Positions 30,541 through 40,099 of a DNA stretch of 64,000 nucleotides are shown here, piece after piece. This DNA comes from Mycolicibacterium porcinum (lineage in GTDB: Bacteria; Actinomycetota; Actinomycetes; Mycobacteriales; Mycobacteriaceae). Position 1 is the stretch's first letter. Every line of letters begins with the position of its first letter. The notes under the pieces are model-generated. The model worked only from the letters and a program-made list of their open reading frames with translations, searched no databases and had not been told where the DNA came from. The stretch lies in contig MVIG01000013.1 in the NCBI GenBank assembly GCA_002086835.1, positions 99,326 through 163,325 on the forward strand, given 5' to 3'. A program made the position numbers and the translations under genes.

Positions 30541-31920
30541 ATGGCGGCGCCGGCGGCACGACTGAGCACCTGGACCATGACCCGCGAGGCGATCACGGTC
30601 GGATTCAGCGCCGACAGCGGCTTTCTGGCCCGGACACAGGGCCAGGACATCACCCGATACCGCTGTGCGGGAAGACGTTTCGTATCCATCACCCACCCTG
30701 ATTACGTCAACCACGTTCTCCACCGGGCGCGCCTTCGCTACGTCAAGTCCAACGAGTACGAGCCGATCCGGGCCGCGGCGGGGATCAACCTGCTCACCGA
30801 CGAAGGCGACTCCTGGGCCGACCACCGAACGGCACTGAATCCGACGTTCGCGCGCCGCCACCTCAACACGCTCGTGGACCTGATGATCGCGCCGATCGAG
30901 CGCGCAACGAACGAACTCACCGAACAGGGCGACGGCATGCAGTTCGACATGCACGCGGCCATGGTGGAAACCACCCTGCGGGTCGTCTCCAACGCACTGT
31001 TCAGCCAAGACTTCGGCCCGCTCGTGCACAGCATGCGAGACCTCACCACACGCGGGCTCAGGCGCACCGAGAAGCTGGCCCGGCTGGGCCTTTTGGGCCT
31101 GCTTCCCCGCCCGGTCTATGACGCGATGGCCTCGAGTACGTTCTCCGGAATCCGCCTGCCTCCACCACTGCGCGAAGGCCAGCGGATCGCCCTGGCCCTG
31201 GACGCCGCAGTGAACACCGTGCTCGACGAGCGCATCGCCCATCCCACCGCATCGGCCGACCTGCTCAACGTGCTGTTCAGTGCCGACGACGGAACCTGGC
31301 CCCGGAAGCGCGTCCGAGACGAAGCGTTGACATTCATGCTGGCCGGGCACGAGACCACGGCCAACGCGATGTCGTGGTTCTGGTACCTGATGGCGCGCCA
31401 TCCCGACGCCCGGGACCGGATGCTGGCCGAGGTGGACGACGTGATCGGGGCGCGCCGCCCCACACCCGCCGACCTGACCCGGCTGCCATGGACCACGGCG
31501 TGCCTGCAGGAGTCGCAGCGGTATTACTCCGCGGTGTGGATCATCGCCCGCGAGGCCATCGAACCCGACGACATCGACGGCCACCGCATCCGTCCCGGCA
31601 CGACGGTGATCATCCCAATTCACCAGATCCATCACGACAAGCGCTGGTGGCCGGACCCGGAAACCTTTGATCCCAGCCGGTTTCTCGGCGACGCGGCCAA
31701 GGCCCGTCCGCGCTCGGCCTACCTGCCGTTCGGCGGCGGTCGCCGCATCTGCATCGGGCAGAGTTTCGCGCTCATGGAGATGGTGCTGATCGCCTCGATC
31801 ATGAGCCGGCGCTTCGTGTTCGACCTGAACCCTGATCACGCGGTGGAATTGGAGGCTACCTTGACGTTGAGACCCAAACACGGCGTCCACATGATCGGAC
31901 GCAGCCGGGAGGTGGCTTGA
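30541..31920 (+). CDS. Cytochrome P450 (CYP132-like)
   Basis: A 459-residue P450 with the oxygen-binding I-helix AGHETT (residues 268-273), the K-helix ExxR (Glu324, Arg327), and the heme-thiolate loop PFGGGRRICIGQSF with ligand Cys at 404. No N-terminal membrane anchor is evident. Synteny with Rv1393c-cyp132-Rv1395 supports a CYP132-type enzyme, whose natural substrate is unknown; fatty or alkyl hydroxylation is a reasonable guess. Start ATG at 30541. The stop overlaps the monooxygenase start (TGATG), so both are co-translated and probably activated by the divergent AraC protein. Confidence 0.93.
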   Translation: MAAPAARLSTWTMTREAITVGFSADSGFLARTQGQDITRYRCAGRRFVSITHPDYVNHVLHRARLRYVKSNEYEPIRAAAGINLLTDEGDSWADHRTALNPTFARRHLNTLVDLMIAPIERATNELTEQGDGMQFDMHAAMVETTLRVVSNALFSQDFGPLVHSMRDLTTRGLRRTEKLARLGLLGLLPRPVYDAMASSTFSGIRLPPPLREGQRIALALDAAVNTVLDERIAHPTASADLLNVLFSADDGTWPRKRVRDEALTFMLAGHETTANAMSWFWYLMARHPDARDRMLAEVDDVIGARRPTPADLTRLPWTTACLQESQRYYSAVWIIAREAIEPDDIDGHRIRPGTTVIIPIHQIHHDKRWWPDPETFDPSRFLGDAAKARPRSAYLPFGGGRRICIGQSFALMEMVLIASIMSRRFVFDLNPDHAVELEATLTLRPKHGVHMIGRSREVA

Positions 31921-33392
31921 TGCCCGACGTTCACACGCTCATCGTCGGTGCCGGGTTCTCCGGTATCGGAGCTGCCATCGCCCTGGACAAGGCGGGCCTG
32001 CATGACTACCTGATCCTGGAGGCCGGTGACGGGGCCGGCGGAACGTGGTTCTGGAACACCTATCCCGGTGTGGCCGTGGATATTCCGTCGTTCTCCTATC
32101 AATTCTCGTTCGAGCAGTCACGCACATGGTCCCGAACCTACGCTCCCGGCAGCGAGCTGCGGGACTACGCCGACACCTGCGTCGACAAGTACGGTCTGCG
32201 GCAGCGGATCCGGTTCAACACCACGGTTGCCCGCGCGGTCTTCGACGACGACGAGAACCTGTGGCGACTCGACCTAGAGTCCGGCGATACGCTCACGGCC
32301 CGGTTCCTGGTCAACGCCAGCGGGGTGCTGACCATCCCGAAGCTGCCAGATATCGACGGCGTGGACTCCTTTGCCGGCACCACCGTGCACACCGCCCGCT
32401 GGGATCACACCCTGGATCTGGCGGACAAGCGGGTCGCGATCATCGGCACCGGCGCCTCGGCGGTCCAGGTGATCCCCGAGATAGCCCCGAAGGTCAAGCA
32501 GCTCACCGTGTTTCAGCGCACCCCGATCTGGTGCTTCCCCAAGTTCGACGTGCCGATCCCGCCGATCGCCCGCAGGCTGATGCGGCTGCCGGGCGGCCGG
32601 ACGCTGCACCGGCTGATCAGCCAGGCCTATGTGGAATTCACCTTCCCGCTTGCCGCGCAGTACTTCACGATCAACCCGTTCGCCAAACGCGCCGGCGCGG
32701 CAGGCCGGGCCTACCTGCGCCAACAGGTCCGTGATCCGGGGGTGCGCGACAAGCTCACACCACGATATGCGGTGGGATGCAAGCGACCCGGCTTCCACAA
32801 CAGCTATCTGGCCACATTCAACCGCGACAATGTCCGGCTGGTCACCGAACCGATCGACAAGATCACCGGCTCGGGTGTCGCCACCACTGACGGTGAGAGC
32901 CATGACGTCGACGTCCTCATCCTGGCCACCGGCTTCAAGGTGATGGATGTCGACGCACTGACCTTCGACATCGTCGGTTCGGGCGGGCAGTCGCTCAGCG
33001 AGTTCTGGAAGAAGCACCGGATGCAGGCCTACGAAGGCGTCAGCGTCCCCGGTTTCGCGAACTTCTTCTCGGTGATGGGTCCGTACGGCTACGTCGGCTC
33101 GTCGTACTTCGCGTTGATCGAGGCGCAGACCCGACATCTGGTGCGGTGCATCGCCCAGGCCGACCGGCGCGCGGCCAGCCGAGTCGAGGTCAGACAGGAG
33201 GCCAACGACCGGTACTTCGCCGAGATGATGCGCAAGCGGCATCGCCAGATCTTCTGGCAGGACAGCTGCAACCTGGCCAACAGCTACTACTTCGACGCCA
33301 ACGGGGATGTGCCGCTGCGGCCGGCCACCACGGTCGAGGCATACTGGCGCAGCCGCAGCTTCCCGCTGGACGATTACGCGTTCAGTTCGTAG
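31920..33392 (+). CDS. Flavin-binding Baeyer-Villiger-type monooxygenase (Rv1393c-like)
   Basis: A 490-residue class B flavoprotein monooxygenase using FAD and NADPH to insert oxygen into ketones or oxidise heteroatoms. FAD loop GAGFSGIG at residues 10-17, the BVMO fingerprint FAGTTVHTARWDH near 152, and the NADPH loop GTGASA near 180 are all present. The ATG at 31920 overlaps the P450 stop; a TTG one codon earlier is less likely. A P450 followed by a BVMO suggests sequential oxidation, for example alcohol or ketone formation then ester formation, but the substrate is unknown. Confidence 0.93.
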   Translation: MPDVHTLIVGAGFSGIGAAIALDKAGLHDYLILEAGDGAGGTWFWNTYPGVAVDIPSFSYQFSFEQSRTWSRTYAPGSELRDYADTCVDKYGLRQRIRFNTTVARAVFDDDENLWRLDLESGDTLTARFLVNASGVLTIPKLPDIDGVDSFAGTTVHTARWDHTLDLADKRVAIIGTGASAVQVIPEIAPKVKQLTVFQRTPIWCFPKFDVPIPPIARRLMRLPGGRTLHRLISQAYVEFTFPLAAQYFTINPFAKRAGAAGRAYLRQQVRDPGVRDKLTPRYAVGCKRPGFHNSYLATFNRDNVRLVTEPIDKITGSGVATTDGESHDVDVLILATGFKVMDVDALTFDIVGSGGQSLSEFWKKHRMQAYEGVSVPGFANFFSVMGPYGYVGSSYFALIEAQTRHLVRCIAQADRRAASRVEVRQEANDRYFAEMMRKRHRQIFWQDSCNLANSYYFDANGDVPLRPATTVEAYWRSRSFPLDDYAFSS

Positions 33393-33396
33393 CCCC

Positions 33397-33870
33397 TCAG
33401 GACTCGGCGCAGGCCTTGATCGCGGTGAGGGTCTGCACCATTCCAGCTTCCAGCAGTTCGGTGAAGGCCTGCTGGCCGCCGAGGTGCGACTCGGTCAGAT
33501 CGAGCGAAAGTTGCGATATGCCGTCGGGCGTCTCGCGCCGTTGCGTGAGCACCGTGGCGGCCGCCCCCTCAGCGCTGATCGAGAACGACCAGATCGCGTA
33601 GTTCTCCGCGATCCGGAAAGCGATTTCTTCCTCCGGCTCGTACCGCACCACCTCGCCGTGCGTGATCCACTCAAGCTCGCCTTGGTGATTGAGGTTGGTG
33701 AACGTCGTTCCGAGCCGGATGTCTTCGTCGGGATCACACAATTTCACCGATACCACCTGCGGACTCCACTGCGACATGCATCGGATGTCACGGATGTTGT
33801 CCCACACCGCCGAAGGCGGAGCGTCGATGGTGATCCGGCGTTCCAGGAGAGGCTTGAATGTGGTGGTCAC
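33397..33870 (-). CDS. SRPBCC/START-fold small-molecule-binding protein
   Basis: A 157-residue member of the polyketide-cyclase/START-like SRPBCC superfamily: LLERRITIDAPPSAVWDNI at the N-terminus, MSQWSPQVVSV, and a C-terminal helix (GGQQAFTELLEAGMVQTLTA). The fold binds hydrophobic ligands; function is not specified. I chose the GTG at 33870 because GGAGG lies 5 nt upstream; a TTG at 33882 would overlap that site. A perfect 22-bp palindrome lies just upstream and the divergent neighbour is a TetR gene, so it is probably TetR-controlled. It is convergent with the monooxygenase, ending 4 nt away. Confidence 0.85.
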   Translation of the reverse strand: MTTTFKPLLERRITIDAPPSAVWDNIRDIRCMSQWSPQVVSVKLCDPDEDIRLGTTFTNLNHQGELEWITHGEVVRYEPEEEIAFRIAENYAIWSFSISAEGAAATVLTQRRETPDGISQLSLDLTESHLGGQQAFTELLEAGMVQTLTAIKACAES

Positions 33871-33884
33871 TCCATCCTCCAATC

Positions 33885-33906
33885 TATGCGACCGATCGGT
33901 CGCATA
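33885..33906. promoter_or_regulatory. Perfect 22-bp palindrome, probable TetR operator
   Basis: Each half reads TATGCGACCGA, and the two halves are exact reverse complements with no spacer. The site is 14 bp before the SRPBCC start and 59 bp before the divergent TetR start. The length and GACCGATCGGTC-type centre are typical of TetR-family operators. Confidence 0.75.
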
Positions 33907-33965
33907 TAGGTCACGACCGTACGCGAGCAGCCGCCCTACGTCCAGAGGGTGGCTACTGTGAACTG

Positions 33966-34568
33966 ATGACCGCTTTGCCTGCAGCTGACGGGCGGCGGGC
34001 GCGCGGTGATGCCACCCGGCGGTTGGTCGCGCGTACCGCGGCAGACATCGCCACCACCCATGGCCTGGACGGGATCACCGTGGGCGGCTTGTCGACGTCG
34101 ACCGGGGTGAGCAAAAGCGGAATCCTGACCGTCTTCGGCAACCGGGAGGCGATTCAGCTGGCCGCGGTAGCTGAGGCACGCGAGGTCTACATCGGTGTCG
34201 TGATCCGTCCGGCACTGAGCTCACAGCCCGGAACGGCGCGGCTCGACGCCCTCCTCGATTCGTGGTTGGCGTACCTGCGCGCCGAGGTGTTCCCCGGCGG
34301 CTGCTTCGTATCGGCGACATCGGTCGAGTTCGGGCATCGCACCGGAGCCGTGGCCGACGCGGTGCGAAACCTGAAGCGGGAGTGGCTGGATCTGCTGGAA
34401 AACGAGTTCTCCGTGGCGGGTTCACCCGATCCCGCGGTAGACGCATTCCAGGTCGACGCCTACTTGAGTGCGGGCAACACCCGTCGCGAGCTGTTCGGCA
34501 CGGATGACGGACTGGAGTGGGCCCGCGCACTCGCGGGCCGCATCGTGCAGCGCTACCGACAGGCGTGA
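33966..34568 (+). CDS. TetR/AcrR-family regulator
   Basis: A 200-residue TetR protein. Helix-turn-helix residues about 15-60: VARTAADIATTHGLDGITVG, then LSTSTGVSKSGILTVFGNRE (recognition helix SKSGILTVFGNRE). The ligand-binding C-terminal domain resembles the TetR_C_6 type (PGGCFVSATSVEFGHR). ATG at 33966. It probably represses itself and the divergent SRPBCC gene through the 22-bp palindrome. Its ligand is unknown; the adjacent P450 and monooxygenase may make or consume it, but that is speculation. Confidence 0.9.
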   Translation: MTALPAADGRRARGDATRRLVARTAADIATTHGLDGITVGGLSTSTGVSKSGILTVFGNREAIQLAAVAEAREVYIGVVIRPALSSQPGTARLDALLDSWLAYLRAEVFPGGCFVSATSVEFGHRTGAVADAVRNLKREWLDLLENEFSVAGSPDPAVDAFQVDAYLSAGNTRRELFGTDDGLEWARALAGRIVQRYRQA

Positions 34569-34603
34569 TCGGCGCCGGTGGCGCGACGACCTAGGATTCG
34601 GAT

Positions 34604-35474
34604 ATGGGTGCAGGATCCAGCGATGAAACGGTGGCCAAGAAGAAGCAGAAGTCCTCGCACAACGGTCGGCCGAAACTGTCGAACAAGGGTGTATGAGGCC
34701 GAGTTGTTCAGGCTGCAAACCGAATTCGTGAAACTGCAGGAGTGGGTCAGACACACCGGTGCACGCGTCGTGGTGGTGTTCGAGGGTCGCGACGCCGCGG
34801 GCAAGGGCGGCACCATCAAGCGGATCACCGAGTATCTCAGCCCGCGTGTCGCCCGGGTGGCGGCGCTTCCGGCACCCACCGAACGCGAGCGAGGCGAGTG
34901 GTACTTCCAGCGGTACATCGCACATCTCCCCGCCAAGGGTGAGATCGTGTTGTTCGACCGGTCCTGGTACAACCGGGCCGGCGTCGAACAGGTGATGGGG
35001 TTCTGCACGCCGCAGGAGCATCAGCTGTTCCTACGCCAGACCCCGATCTTCGAGCAGATGCTGGTCGAAGACGGAATCCTGTTGCGGAAGTACTGGTTCT
35101 CGGTATCCGAGGACGAACAGCTACGGCGGTTCAAGTCGAGACTGAACGACCCGGTCCGGCAGTGGAAGCTCTCACCGATGGATCTGGAGTCGGTCTACCG
35201 CTGGGAGGACTACTCGCGGGCCAAGGACCAGATGATGGTCCATACCGATACTCCGCAAAGTCCTTGGTACATCGTCGAATCCGATGTCAAGAAGCACGCC
35301 CGGCTCAACATGATGGCGCACCTGCTGTCCACCATCGATCACCATGACGTGCAGCGGCCGCAGGTGACACTGCCGGAGCGCCCGGTGCTGGCCGGGGATT
35401 ACCGACGCCCTTCGCGCGACCTGGCCCGATACGTCGACGATTACGTGGCGACGCTGACCGGGGACCCCGAGTAG
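34604..35474 (+). CDS. ppk2: Polyphosphate kinase 2 with an apparent N-terminal frameshift
   Basis: PPK2 transfers phosphate between polyphosphate and nucleotides, often making GTP in mycobacteria. Walker A is GRDAAGKGG and the Walker B/lid region DRSWYNRAG follows; KARLN-type C-terminal residues (KKHARLNMMAHLLSTID) are intact. The expected N-terminus, MGAGSSDETVAKKKQKSSHN then GRPKLSNK, starts at the ATG at 34604 in one frame, while VYEAELFRLQTEFVK continues in another. One extra G in the GGG run at 34687-34689 explains the break. Unless it is a sequence error, translation would have to start at an internal GTG (34689) just before the catalytic domain, or the gene is impaired. Full length would be about 289 residues. 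Confidence 0.85.
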
Positions 35475-35499
35475 GGCGCTACGCCGGCGCAGCGCCCTA
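35472..35499. terminator. Bidirectional hairpin between ppk2 and the DUF2628 gene
   Basis: TAGGGCGCT and AGCGCCCTA form perfect 9-bp arms around a 10-nt GC-rich loop, overlapping the ppk2 stop codon. It lies between the ends of two convergent genes. There is no strong T tract. Confidence 0.6.
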
Positions 35500-35520
35500 A
35501 CTCCGCCCCGCCGAAGGGTT

Positions 35521-36024
35521 TCAGTTCTTGCGACGGAAGAACGGGGTGCCTTCGAACGGGTTCCAGCTGGTGCTGCCGCGGGTGACATGGAGGAAGTAGG
35601 CCCAGTTCGCGGTGCTGGAATAGAGCACGCCGATCGCGACGCCGTAGGACGCAGGCGGGATGGTGAAGTCGAACATGAACTCGACGAGCCCGATGACGAA
35701 ACTCAGGACGAACGAGGCGGCGAAGAGAGTGAGCCCCTTGCGCCAGGGCCCCTTGATGGCGAAGTAGATCGGGCCGAAGAAGAACGCTGGACCGTTCGCT
35801 CCCAGTCGCATCCGCTGTCCGAACGAGAGCTGTTTGAACGCGGCCGCCGCTTCGGGTGAGGACCCCGGCTGACCGTAACGGGAGAAGAAGTCGAATCGGC
35901 TACGCCACCGCTCGGGCACCTCGACGGCGGCCGGGGTCGGTGCGGGCGTGCCGTACGGGCCCGGCGCGGTGTACGGATTCTGCGGATCGTACGAATATTG
36001 GGGAGGCACGCTGTTGTCGGTCAC
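35521..36024 (-). CDS. DUF2628 membrane protein
   Basis: A 167-residue protein with a Pro/Tyr-rich cytoplasmic N-terminus (residues 1-35), a soluble segment FDFFSRYGQPGSSPEAAAAF, and three hydrophobic segments (FFFGPIYFAIKG, LTLFAASFVLSFVIGLVEFM, YGVAIGVLYSSTANWAYFLH). This arrangement is that of DUF2628; function is unknown. It is the next minus-strand gene after metK but is separated from it by a strong hairpin, so it is probably transcribed on its own. Confidence 0.85.
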   Translation of the reverse strand: MTDNSVPPQYSYDPQNPYTAPGPYGTPAPTPAAVEVPERWRSRFDFFSRYGQPGSSPEAAAAFKQLSFGQRMRLGANGPAFFFGPIYFAIKGPWRKGLTLFAASFVLSFVIGLVEFMFDFTIPPASYGVAIGVLYSSTANWAYFLHVTRGSTSWNPFEGTPFFRRKN

Positions 36025-36093
36025 CGCGTGATCCTAGCTGTCGAGTGCGGCCTGTATTGGCTTGCGGCGGTGTGATTCCGGTCGTGAAACGCA

Positions 36094-36124
36094 GTCGAGC
36101 CGCCACATTCGGTGGCGGCTCGAC
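36094..36124 (-). terminator. Strong hairpin downstream of metK
   Basis: GTCGAGCCGCCAC and its exact reverse complement form a 13-bp stem around a 5-nt loop, 29 nt beyond the metK stop. A weak T-rich stretch follows on the minus strand. It is the strongest hairpin I noticed in the window and should end metK transcription. Confidence 0.75.
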
Positions 36125-36152
36125 AAACGGACTTCTGCTCGGGCAGAAAAAT

Positions 36153-37352
36153 CTAGACCGAGGCCTTCAGGTCGTCGACCTTGTTCAGCTGCTCCCAGGG
36201 CAGCTCGATATCGGTGCGGCCGAAGTGGCCATACGCCGCCGTCTGGGCGTAGATCGGCCGCAGCAGGTCCAGGTCGCGGATGATCGCGCCGGGGCGCAGG
36301 TCGAACACGCTGCTGATGGCCTTCTCGATGCGGGCCGGGTCGACGGTCTCGGTCCCGAAGGTCTCGACGAACAGGCCGACCGGGGCGGCCTTGCCGATCG
36401 CGTAGGCCACCTGGACCTCGACGCGCTCCGCGAGCCCGGCGGCGACGACGTTCTTAGCCACCCAGCGCATCGCGTACGCGGCCGAACGGTCCACCTTTGA
36501 CGGATCCTTGCCGGAGAAGGCACCGCCGCCGTGACGGGCCCAGCCGCCGTAGGTGTCGACGATGATCTTGCGGCCGGTCAGACCGGCGTCACCCATCGGC
36601 CCGCCGAGGACGAACTTGCCGGTCGGGTTGACCAGCAGACGGAAATCGGAGGTGTCCAGCGTCTCGTGGTTGAGATCGGCCAGCACGGTGTTGACGACCT
36701 TCTCCCGGATGTCCGGGGTCAGGGTGCCGTCGAGGTCGATGCCGTCGGCGTGCTGGGTGGACAGCACCACGGTGTCGAGTCGCACCGGGGTCCGGCCGTC
36801 GTACTGGATGGTGACCTGGGTCTTGCCGTCCGGGCGCAGGTAGTCGAGCACGCCGTTCTTGCGCACCTCGGTCAGGCGGCGCGACAGCCGGTGAGCCAGG
36901 GCGATGGGCAGCGGCATCAGCTCGGGGGTGTCGCCGATGGCGTACCCGAACATCAGCCCCTGGTCGCCTGCGCCCTGGGCGTCCAGCGGGTCGGCGGCAC
37001 CCTCGACGCGCGCCTCGTGGGCGGTGTCCACGCCCTGGGCGATGTCGGGCGACTGGGCGCCGATGGCGATGTTCACGCCGCACGAGGCGCCGTCGAAACC
37101 CTTGGTCGACGAGTCGTAGCCGATTTCGAGGATGCGGTCACGCACGATCTTCGGGATGTCGGCGTAGGCGGAGGTGGTGACCTCACCGGCGACGTGCACC
37201 TGACCGGTGGTGACGAGCGTCTCCACCGCGACCCGCGACTTGGGATCCTGCTCCAGCAGCGCGTCGAGCACCGAGTCGCTGATCGCATCACAGATCTTGT
37301 CGGGGTGTCCTTCGGTTACCGACTCACTGGTAAACAGGCGACCTTGGCTCAC
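36153..37352 (-). CDS. metK: S-adenosylmethionine synthase
   Basis: Makes SAM from methionine and ATP. The 399-residue product shows the N-terminal [20 protein letters not shown] with catalytic His and metal-binding Asp, the hexapeptide region [12 protein letters not shown], and the P-loop-like [22 protein letters not shown] start at 37352 preceded by AAGGAAGG. The upstream gap 37353-37494 holds a 6-bp-stem hairpin (ATCCGC/GCGGAT) right after the coaBC stop; I see no SAM-riboswitch signature there. Confidence 0.98.
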   Translation of the reverse strand: MSQGRLFTSESVTEGHPDKICDAISDSVLDALLEQDPKSRVAVETLVTTGQVHVAGEVTTSAYADIPKIVRDRILEIGYDSSTKGFDGASCGVNIAIGAQSPDIAQGVDTAHEARVEGAADPLDAQGAGDQGLMFGYAIGDTPELMPLPIALAHRLSRRLTEVRKNGVLDYLRPDGKTQVTIQYDGRTPVRLDTVVLSTQHADGIDLDGTLTPDIREKVVNTVLADLNHETLDTSDFRLLVNPTGKFVLGGPMGDAGLTGRKIIVDTYGGWARHGGGAFSGKDPSKVDRSAAYAMRWVAKNVVAAGLAERVEVQVAYAIGKAAPVGLFVETFGTETVDPARIEKAISSVFDLRPGAIIRDLDLLRPIYAQTAAYGHFGRTDIELPWEQLNKVDDLKASV

Positions 37353-37494
37353 GGTCTGCTTCCTTCCTTGCCGATCTGAAAAGTTCTCAATCTCAAAACT
37401 ACTTAGTTAGGCGAATAATATCCACGCCCTGTTGCACCCAAGCGCGTGGGACGCCGATGCGCAACCCTTATCCGCACATTGATGCGTAAGCGGA

Positions 37495-38742
37495 TCACCC
37501 GTCGTTCTTGCCCAGGAATGCCACGATCGCGTCCACGATACGGGTGGCCATCAGGGTCTTCGAACCGTGCTCGAGCGCGGCCTCGGCGCCGTCGGCGCTC
37601 AGCAACCAACCGTCGTTGTGGTCGACCTCGAACGCCCGGTTCTCCCCCACTGCATTGACCACCAGCAGGTCGCACCCCTTGCGCTGGAGTTTGGCCCTGG
37701 CGTGGAACAACACGTCGCCGTTCGCGTCACCGGTCTCGGCCGCGAACCCGACGATGGCCCGCATATTTGGCAACTGTCCGTCGGCGCGGGCCCGCACCGC
37801 CCCCGCGAGCACGTCGTCGTTGCGGACGAGGTCGATCGAGGTGGGTTCGGACGCGCCGCCCTTCTTGATCTTGGCGGTCGCCACCTGCGCGGGCCGGAAG
37901 TCGGCGACGGCCGCGGCCATCACCAGGACGTTGGACTCGGGGGCGTACTTGGTCACCGCGTCCCGAAGTTGTGCGGCCGAGCCGATGTGTACGACGTCGA
38001 CGCCGGCCGGGTCGATCAGGCCCGCGGTGTTCCCCGCGACGAGCGTCACGTCGGCGCCGCGCTGGGCCAGCACCCGAGCCACTGCGTAGCCCTGCTTGCC
38101 CGAGCTGCGATTGCCGATGAAACGCACCGGATCGAGGGGTTCGCGGGTACCGCCCGCGGTCACCAGGGCCTTGACTCCGGCCAGGTCGTAGGTCAGCGCA
38201 TCGCCCCGCTCCAGCAGCAGCTGCGCGAATGTGACGATCTCTTCGGCCTCGGGCAGCCGCCCCGCGCCGCTGTCCGCCCCTGTGAGCCGTCCGGATGCCG
38301 GTTCCAGCACCACGGCGCCCCGACGGCGCAGCGTGGCCACGTTGTCGACGGTGGCGGGGTGGAACCACATCTCCGTGTGCATGGCCGGGGCGAACAGCAC
38401 CGGACATCGCGCCGTCAGGAGTGTGGCGGTCAACAGGTCGTCAGCCCGGCCTGCCACCGCGCGCGCCAGCAGGTCCGCGGTAGCGGGTGCGACGACGACG
38501 AGATCGGCCTCCTGGCCGATCCGGACATGCGGAACCTCGTGCACGTCGGTGAACACACCGGTGTGCACGGGATTGCCCGACAGGGCTTCAAACGTGGCCG
38601 CTCCGACGAAGCGCAGAGCCGACTCGGTGGGCAGTACGCGTACCGAGTGGCCCGCTTCGGTGAGTTGACGGACCAGGGTGCACGCCTTGTAGGCGGCAAT
38701 GCCGCCGGCCACACCGACGACGATTCGCTTACCCGCGCTCAC
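37495..38742 (-). CDS. coaBC: CoaBC: phosphopantothenoylcysteine decarboxylase/synthetase
   Basis: Bifunctional coenzyme A enzyme (dfp): the C-terminal CoaB half joins Cys to phosphopantothenate, and the N-terminal flavin-dependent CoaC half decarboxylates it. CoaC features are VGVAGGIAAYKACTLVRQL and the APAMHTEMW motif; CoaB features are the VTAGGTREPLDPVRFIGNRS loop and MAAAVADFRPAQVATAKIKK. Length 415 residues, normal. GTG start. It lies 18 nt downstream of rpoZ in the mihF-gmk-rpoZ-coaBC(-metK) cluster. Confidence 0.97.
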   Translation of the reverse strand: MSAGKRIVVGVAGGIAAYKACTLVRQLTEAGHSVRVLPTESALRFVGAATFEALSGNPVHTGVFTDVHEVPHVRIGQEADLVVVAPATADLLARAVAGRADDLLTATLLTARCPVLFAPAMHTEMWFHPATVDNVATLRRRGAVVLEPASGRLTGADSGAGRLPEAEEIVTFAQLLLERGDALTYDLAGVKALVTAGGTREPLDPVRFIGNRSSGKQGYAVARVLAQRGADVTLVAGNTAGLIDPAGVDVVHIGSAAQLRDAVTKYAPESNVLVMAAAVADFRPAQVATAKIKKGGASEPTSIDLVRNDDVLAGAVRARADGQLPNMRAIVGFAAETGDANGDVLFHARAKLQRKGCDLLVVNAVGENRAFEVDHNDGWLLSADGAEAALEHGSKTLMATRIVDAIVAFLGKNDG

Positions 38743-38760
38743 GTCCCGGCCCTGGCCTGG

Positions 38761-39087
38761 CTACTCGCCGCCCTCGGTGTGCTCGAGCAGGTCCTCGTGG
38801 ATCTCCCGCATCGCGATCGACAGCGGCTTCTCCTGCAGGCCCGGCTCGACCAGCGGCCCGACGTACTCGAGGATGCCGTCACCCAGCTGGTTGTAGTAGT
38901 CGTTGATCTGACGCGCGCGCTTAGCGGCGTAGATGACCAGCGCGTACTTGCTCGACGCGCGGTCCAGCAACTCGTCGATGGGCGGGTTGGTGATGCCCAG
39001 CGGCGTGTCGTAGGCGCTGGCGGCGGACGAATCGATACCCAAGTCGTCCGCAGCGGCCAGCTGCGCGTCGGCGTGCGGGGTGCTCAC
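38761..39087 (-). CDS. rpoZ: RNA polymerase omega subunit
   Basis: Omega helps fold and stabilise the beta' subunit. The 108-residue product has the core [20 protein letters not shown], then [19 protein letters not shown], characteristic of actinobacterial omega, and an acidic C-terminal tail. GTG start at 39087. It lies between gmk (92-bp gap) and coaBC (18-bp gap), the standard mycobacterial order. Confidence 0.97.
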   Translation of the reverse strand: MSTPHADAQLAAADDLGIDSSAASAYDTPLGITNPPIDELLDRASSKYALVIYAAKRARQINDYYNQLGDGILEYVGPLVEPGLQEKPLSIAMREIHEDLLEHTEGGE

Positions 39088-39179
39088 GAAAAAGTCTCCT
39101 GGCGGTTAGCGAAAATGCGTTTAGTGGACAGCCTGCGGGTGGCTCGCGGACCCGATCACGTCGGTCCCGGCACGATGAG

Positions 39180-39773
39180 TCATCGACTGGCCACCAGCAA
39201 GGATACCAATTCAGCGCATGCGGTATCCAACTGGCGGTTCACGACAACCTGGTCAAAGTCGGACTTCGCGGCCATTTCGGCCCGCGCTGTCTCCAATCGC
39301 CTGGCCATCACCTCGGGTGTCTCGGTGCCCCGTCCGGACAATCGGCTGACCAGTTCGTCCCAGCTCGGCGGTGCCAGGAACACCGTTGTCACCTCGGGCA
39401 TGGCCCGCTTGACGGCTCGCGCCCCGGCAAGATCAACCTCGATCAGGACCGGCCGTCCAGCCCTGGTGGCGTCGCGCACGGGCTGGGCCGGTGTTCCGGA
39501 GCGGTGCAGTCCGCCGTGAATTTCGGCCCATTCGAGCAGCTCACCGTCATCGATCAGCTGTTGAAAGCGTTCCGCGGACACGAATGTGTAGTCGACACCG
39601 TCGACCTCCCCCGGCCGCGGTGCCCTGGTCGTGACCGAGACGGAGAAATACAGGTCGGGAAGCCGCTCCCGCAGACAGCGGACCACGGTGGACTTCCCGA
39701 CAGCGGAGGGGCCGGCCAACACGACGACCGGAGCCGTCGTTGTGTGTTGTCCGGCCCCTCTACCAGCGCTCAA
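39180..39773 (-). CDS. gmk: Guanylate kinase
   Basis: Phosphorylates GMP to GDP with ATP. P-loop [11 protein letters not shown] near residue 20, then the GMP-binding [19 protein letters not shown] and [13 protein letters not shown], and the lid [17 protein letters not shown]. Length 197 residues, normal. The start is a TTG at 39773, 11 nt after the mihF stop; no ATG or GTG in frame keeps the P-loop region intact, so TTG is the best available. Confidence 0.96.
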   Translation of the reverse strand: MSAGRGAGQHTTTAPVVVLAGPSAVGKSTVVRCLRERLPDLYFSVSVTTRAPRPGEVDGVDYTFVSAERFQQLIDDGELLEWAEIHGGLHRSGTPAQPVRDATRAGRPVLIEVDLAGARAVKRAMPEVTTVFLAPPSWDELVSRLSGRGTETPEVMARRLETARAEMAAKSDFDQVVVNRQLDTACAELVSLLVASR

Positions 39774-39784
39774 TGCGGGGGTCT

Positions 39785-40099
39785 CTACTGGTCGAACTTC
39801 TCCAGGAGGGCCTTGCGCTGACGATCACCGAGGCCGCGCAGACGGCGGGTCGGGGCGATCTCCAGCTCTGTCATGATCTCCTGCGCCTTGACCTTGCCAA
39901 CCTTGGGCAGGGCCTCCAGCAGCGCAGAAACTTTCATCTTGCCCAAGACCTCATCGGTCTCGGCGTCGGTGAGCACCTGCTTGAGGTTGGTGCCGCCGCG
40001 CTTGAGTCGATCCTTGAGCTCGGCTCGCGCTCGACGTGCGGCAGCAGCCTTCTCCAACGCTGCCGCGCGCTGTTCGTCGGTCAACTGGGGAAGGGCCAC
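39785..40099 (-). CDS. mihF: Mycobacterial integration host factor
   Basis: A small essential nucleoid protein, unrelated to enterobacterial IHF, that bends DNA and supports mycobacteriophage L5 integration. The 104-residue product begins [20 protein letters not shown] and carries the H2TH-like DNA-binding part [20 protein letters not shown] followed by [19 protein letters not shown] chose the GTG at 40099, which is preceded by GGAGG and matches the conserved start; an ATG at 40162 would add 21 unconserved residues. Confidence 0.97.
   Translation of the reverse strand: MALPQLTDEQRAAALEKAAAARRARAELKDRLKRGGTNLKQVLTDAETDEVLGKMKVSALLEALPKVGKVKAQEIMTELEIAPTRRLRGLGDRQRKALLEKFDQ

Noticed and set aside
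37353-37494. Possible SAM riboswitch upstream of metK
   Set aside because: The only structure seen is a short 6-bp hairpin at the coaBC stop; no conserved riboswitch core is recognisable.
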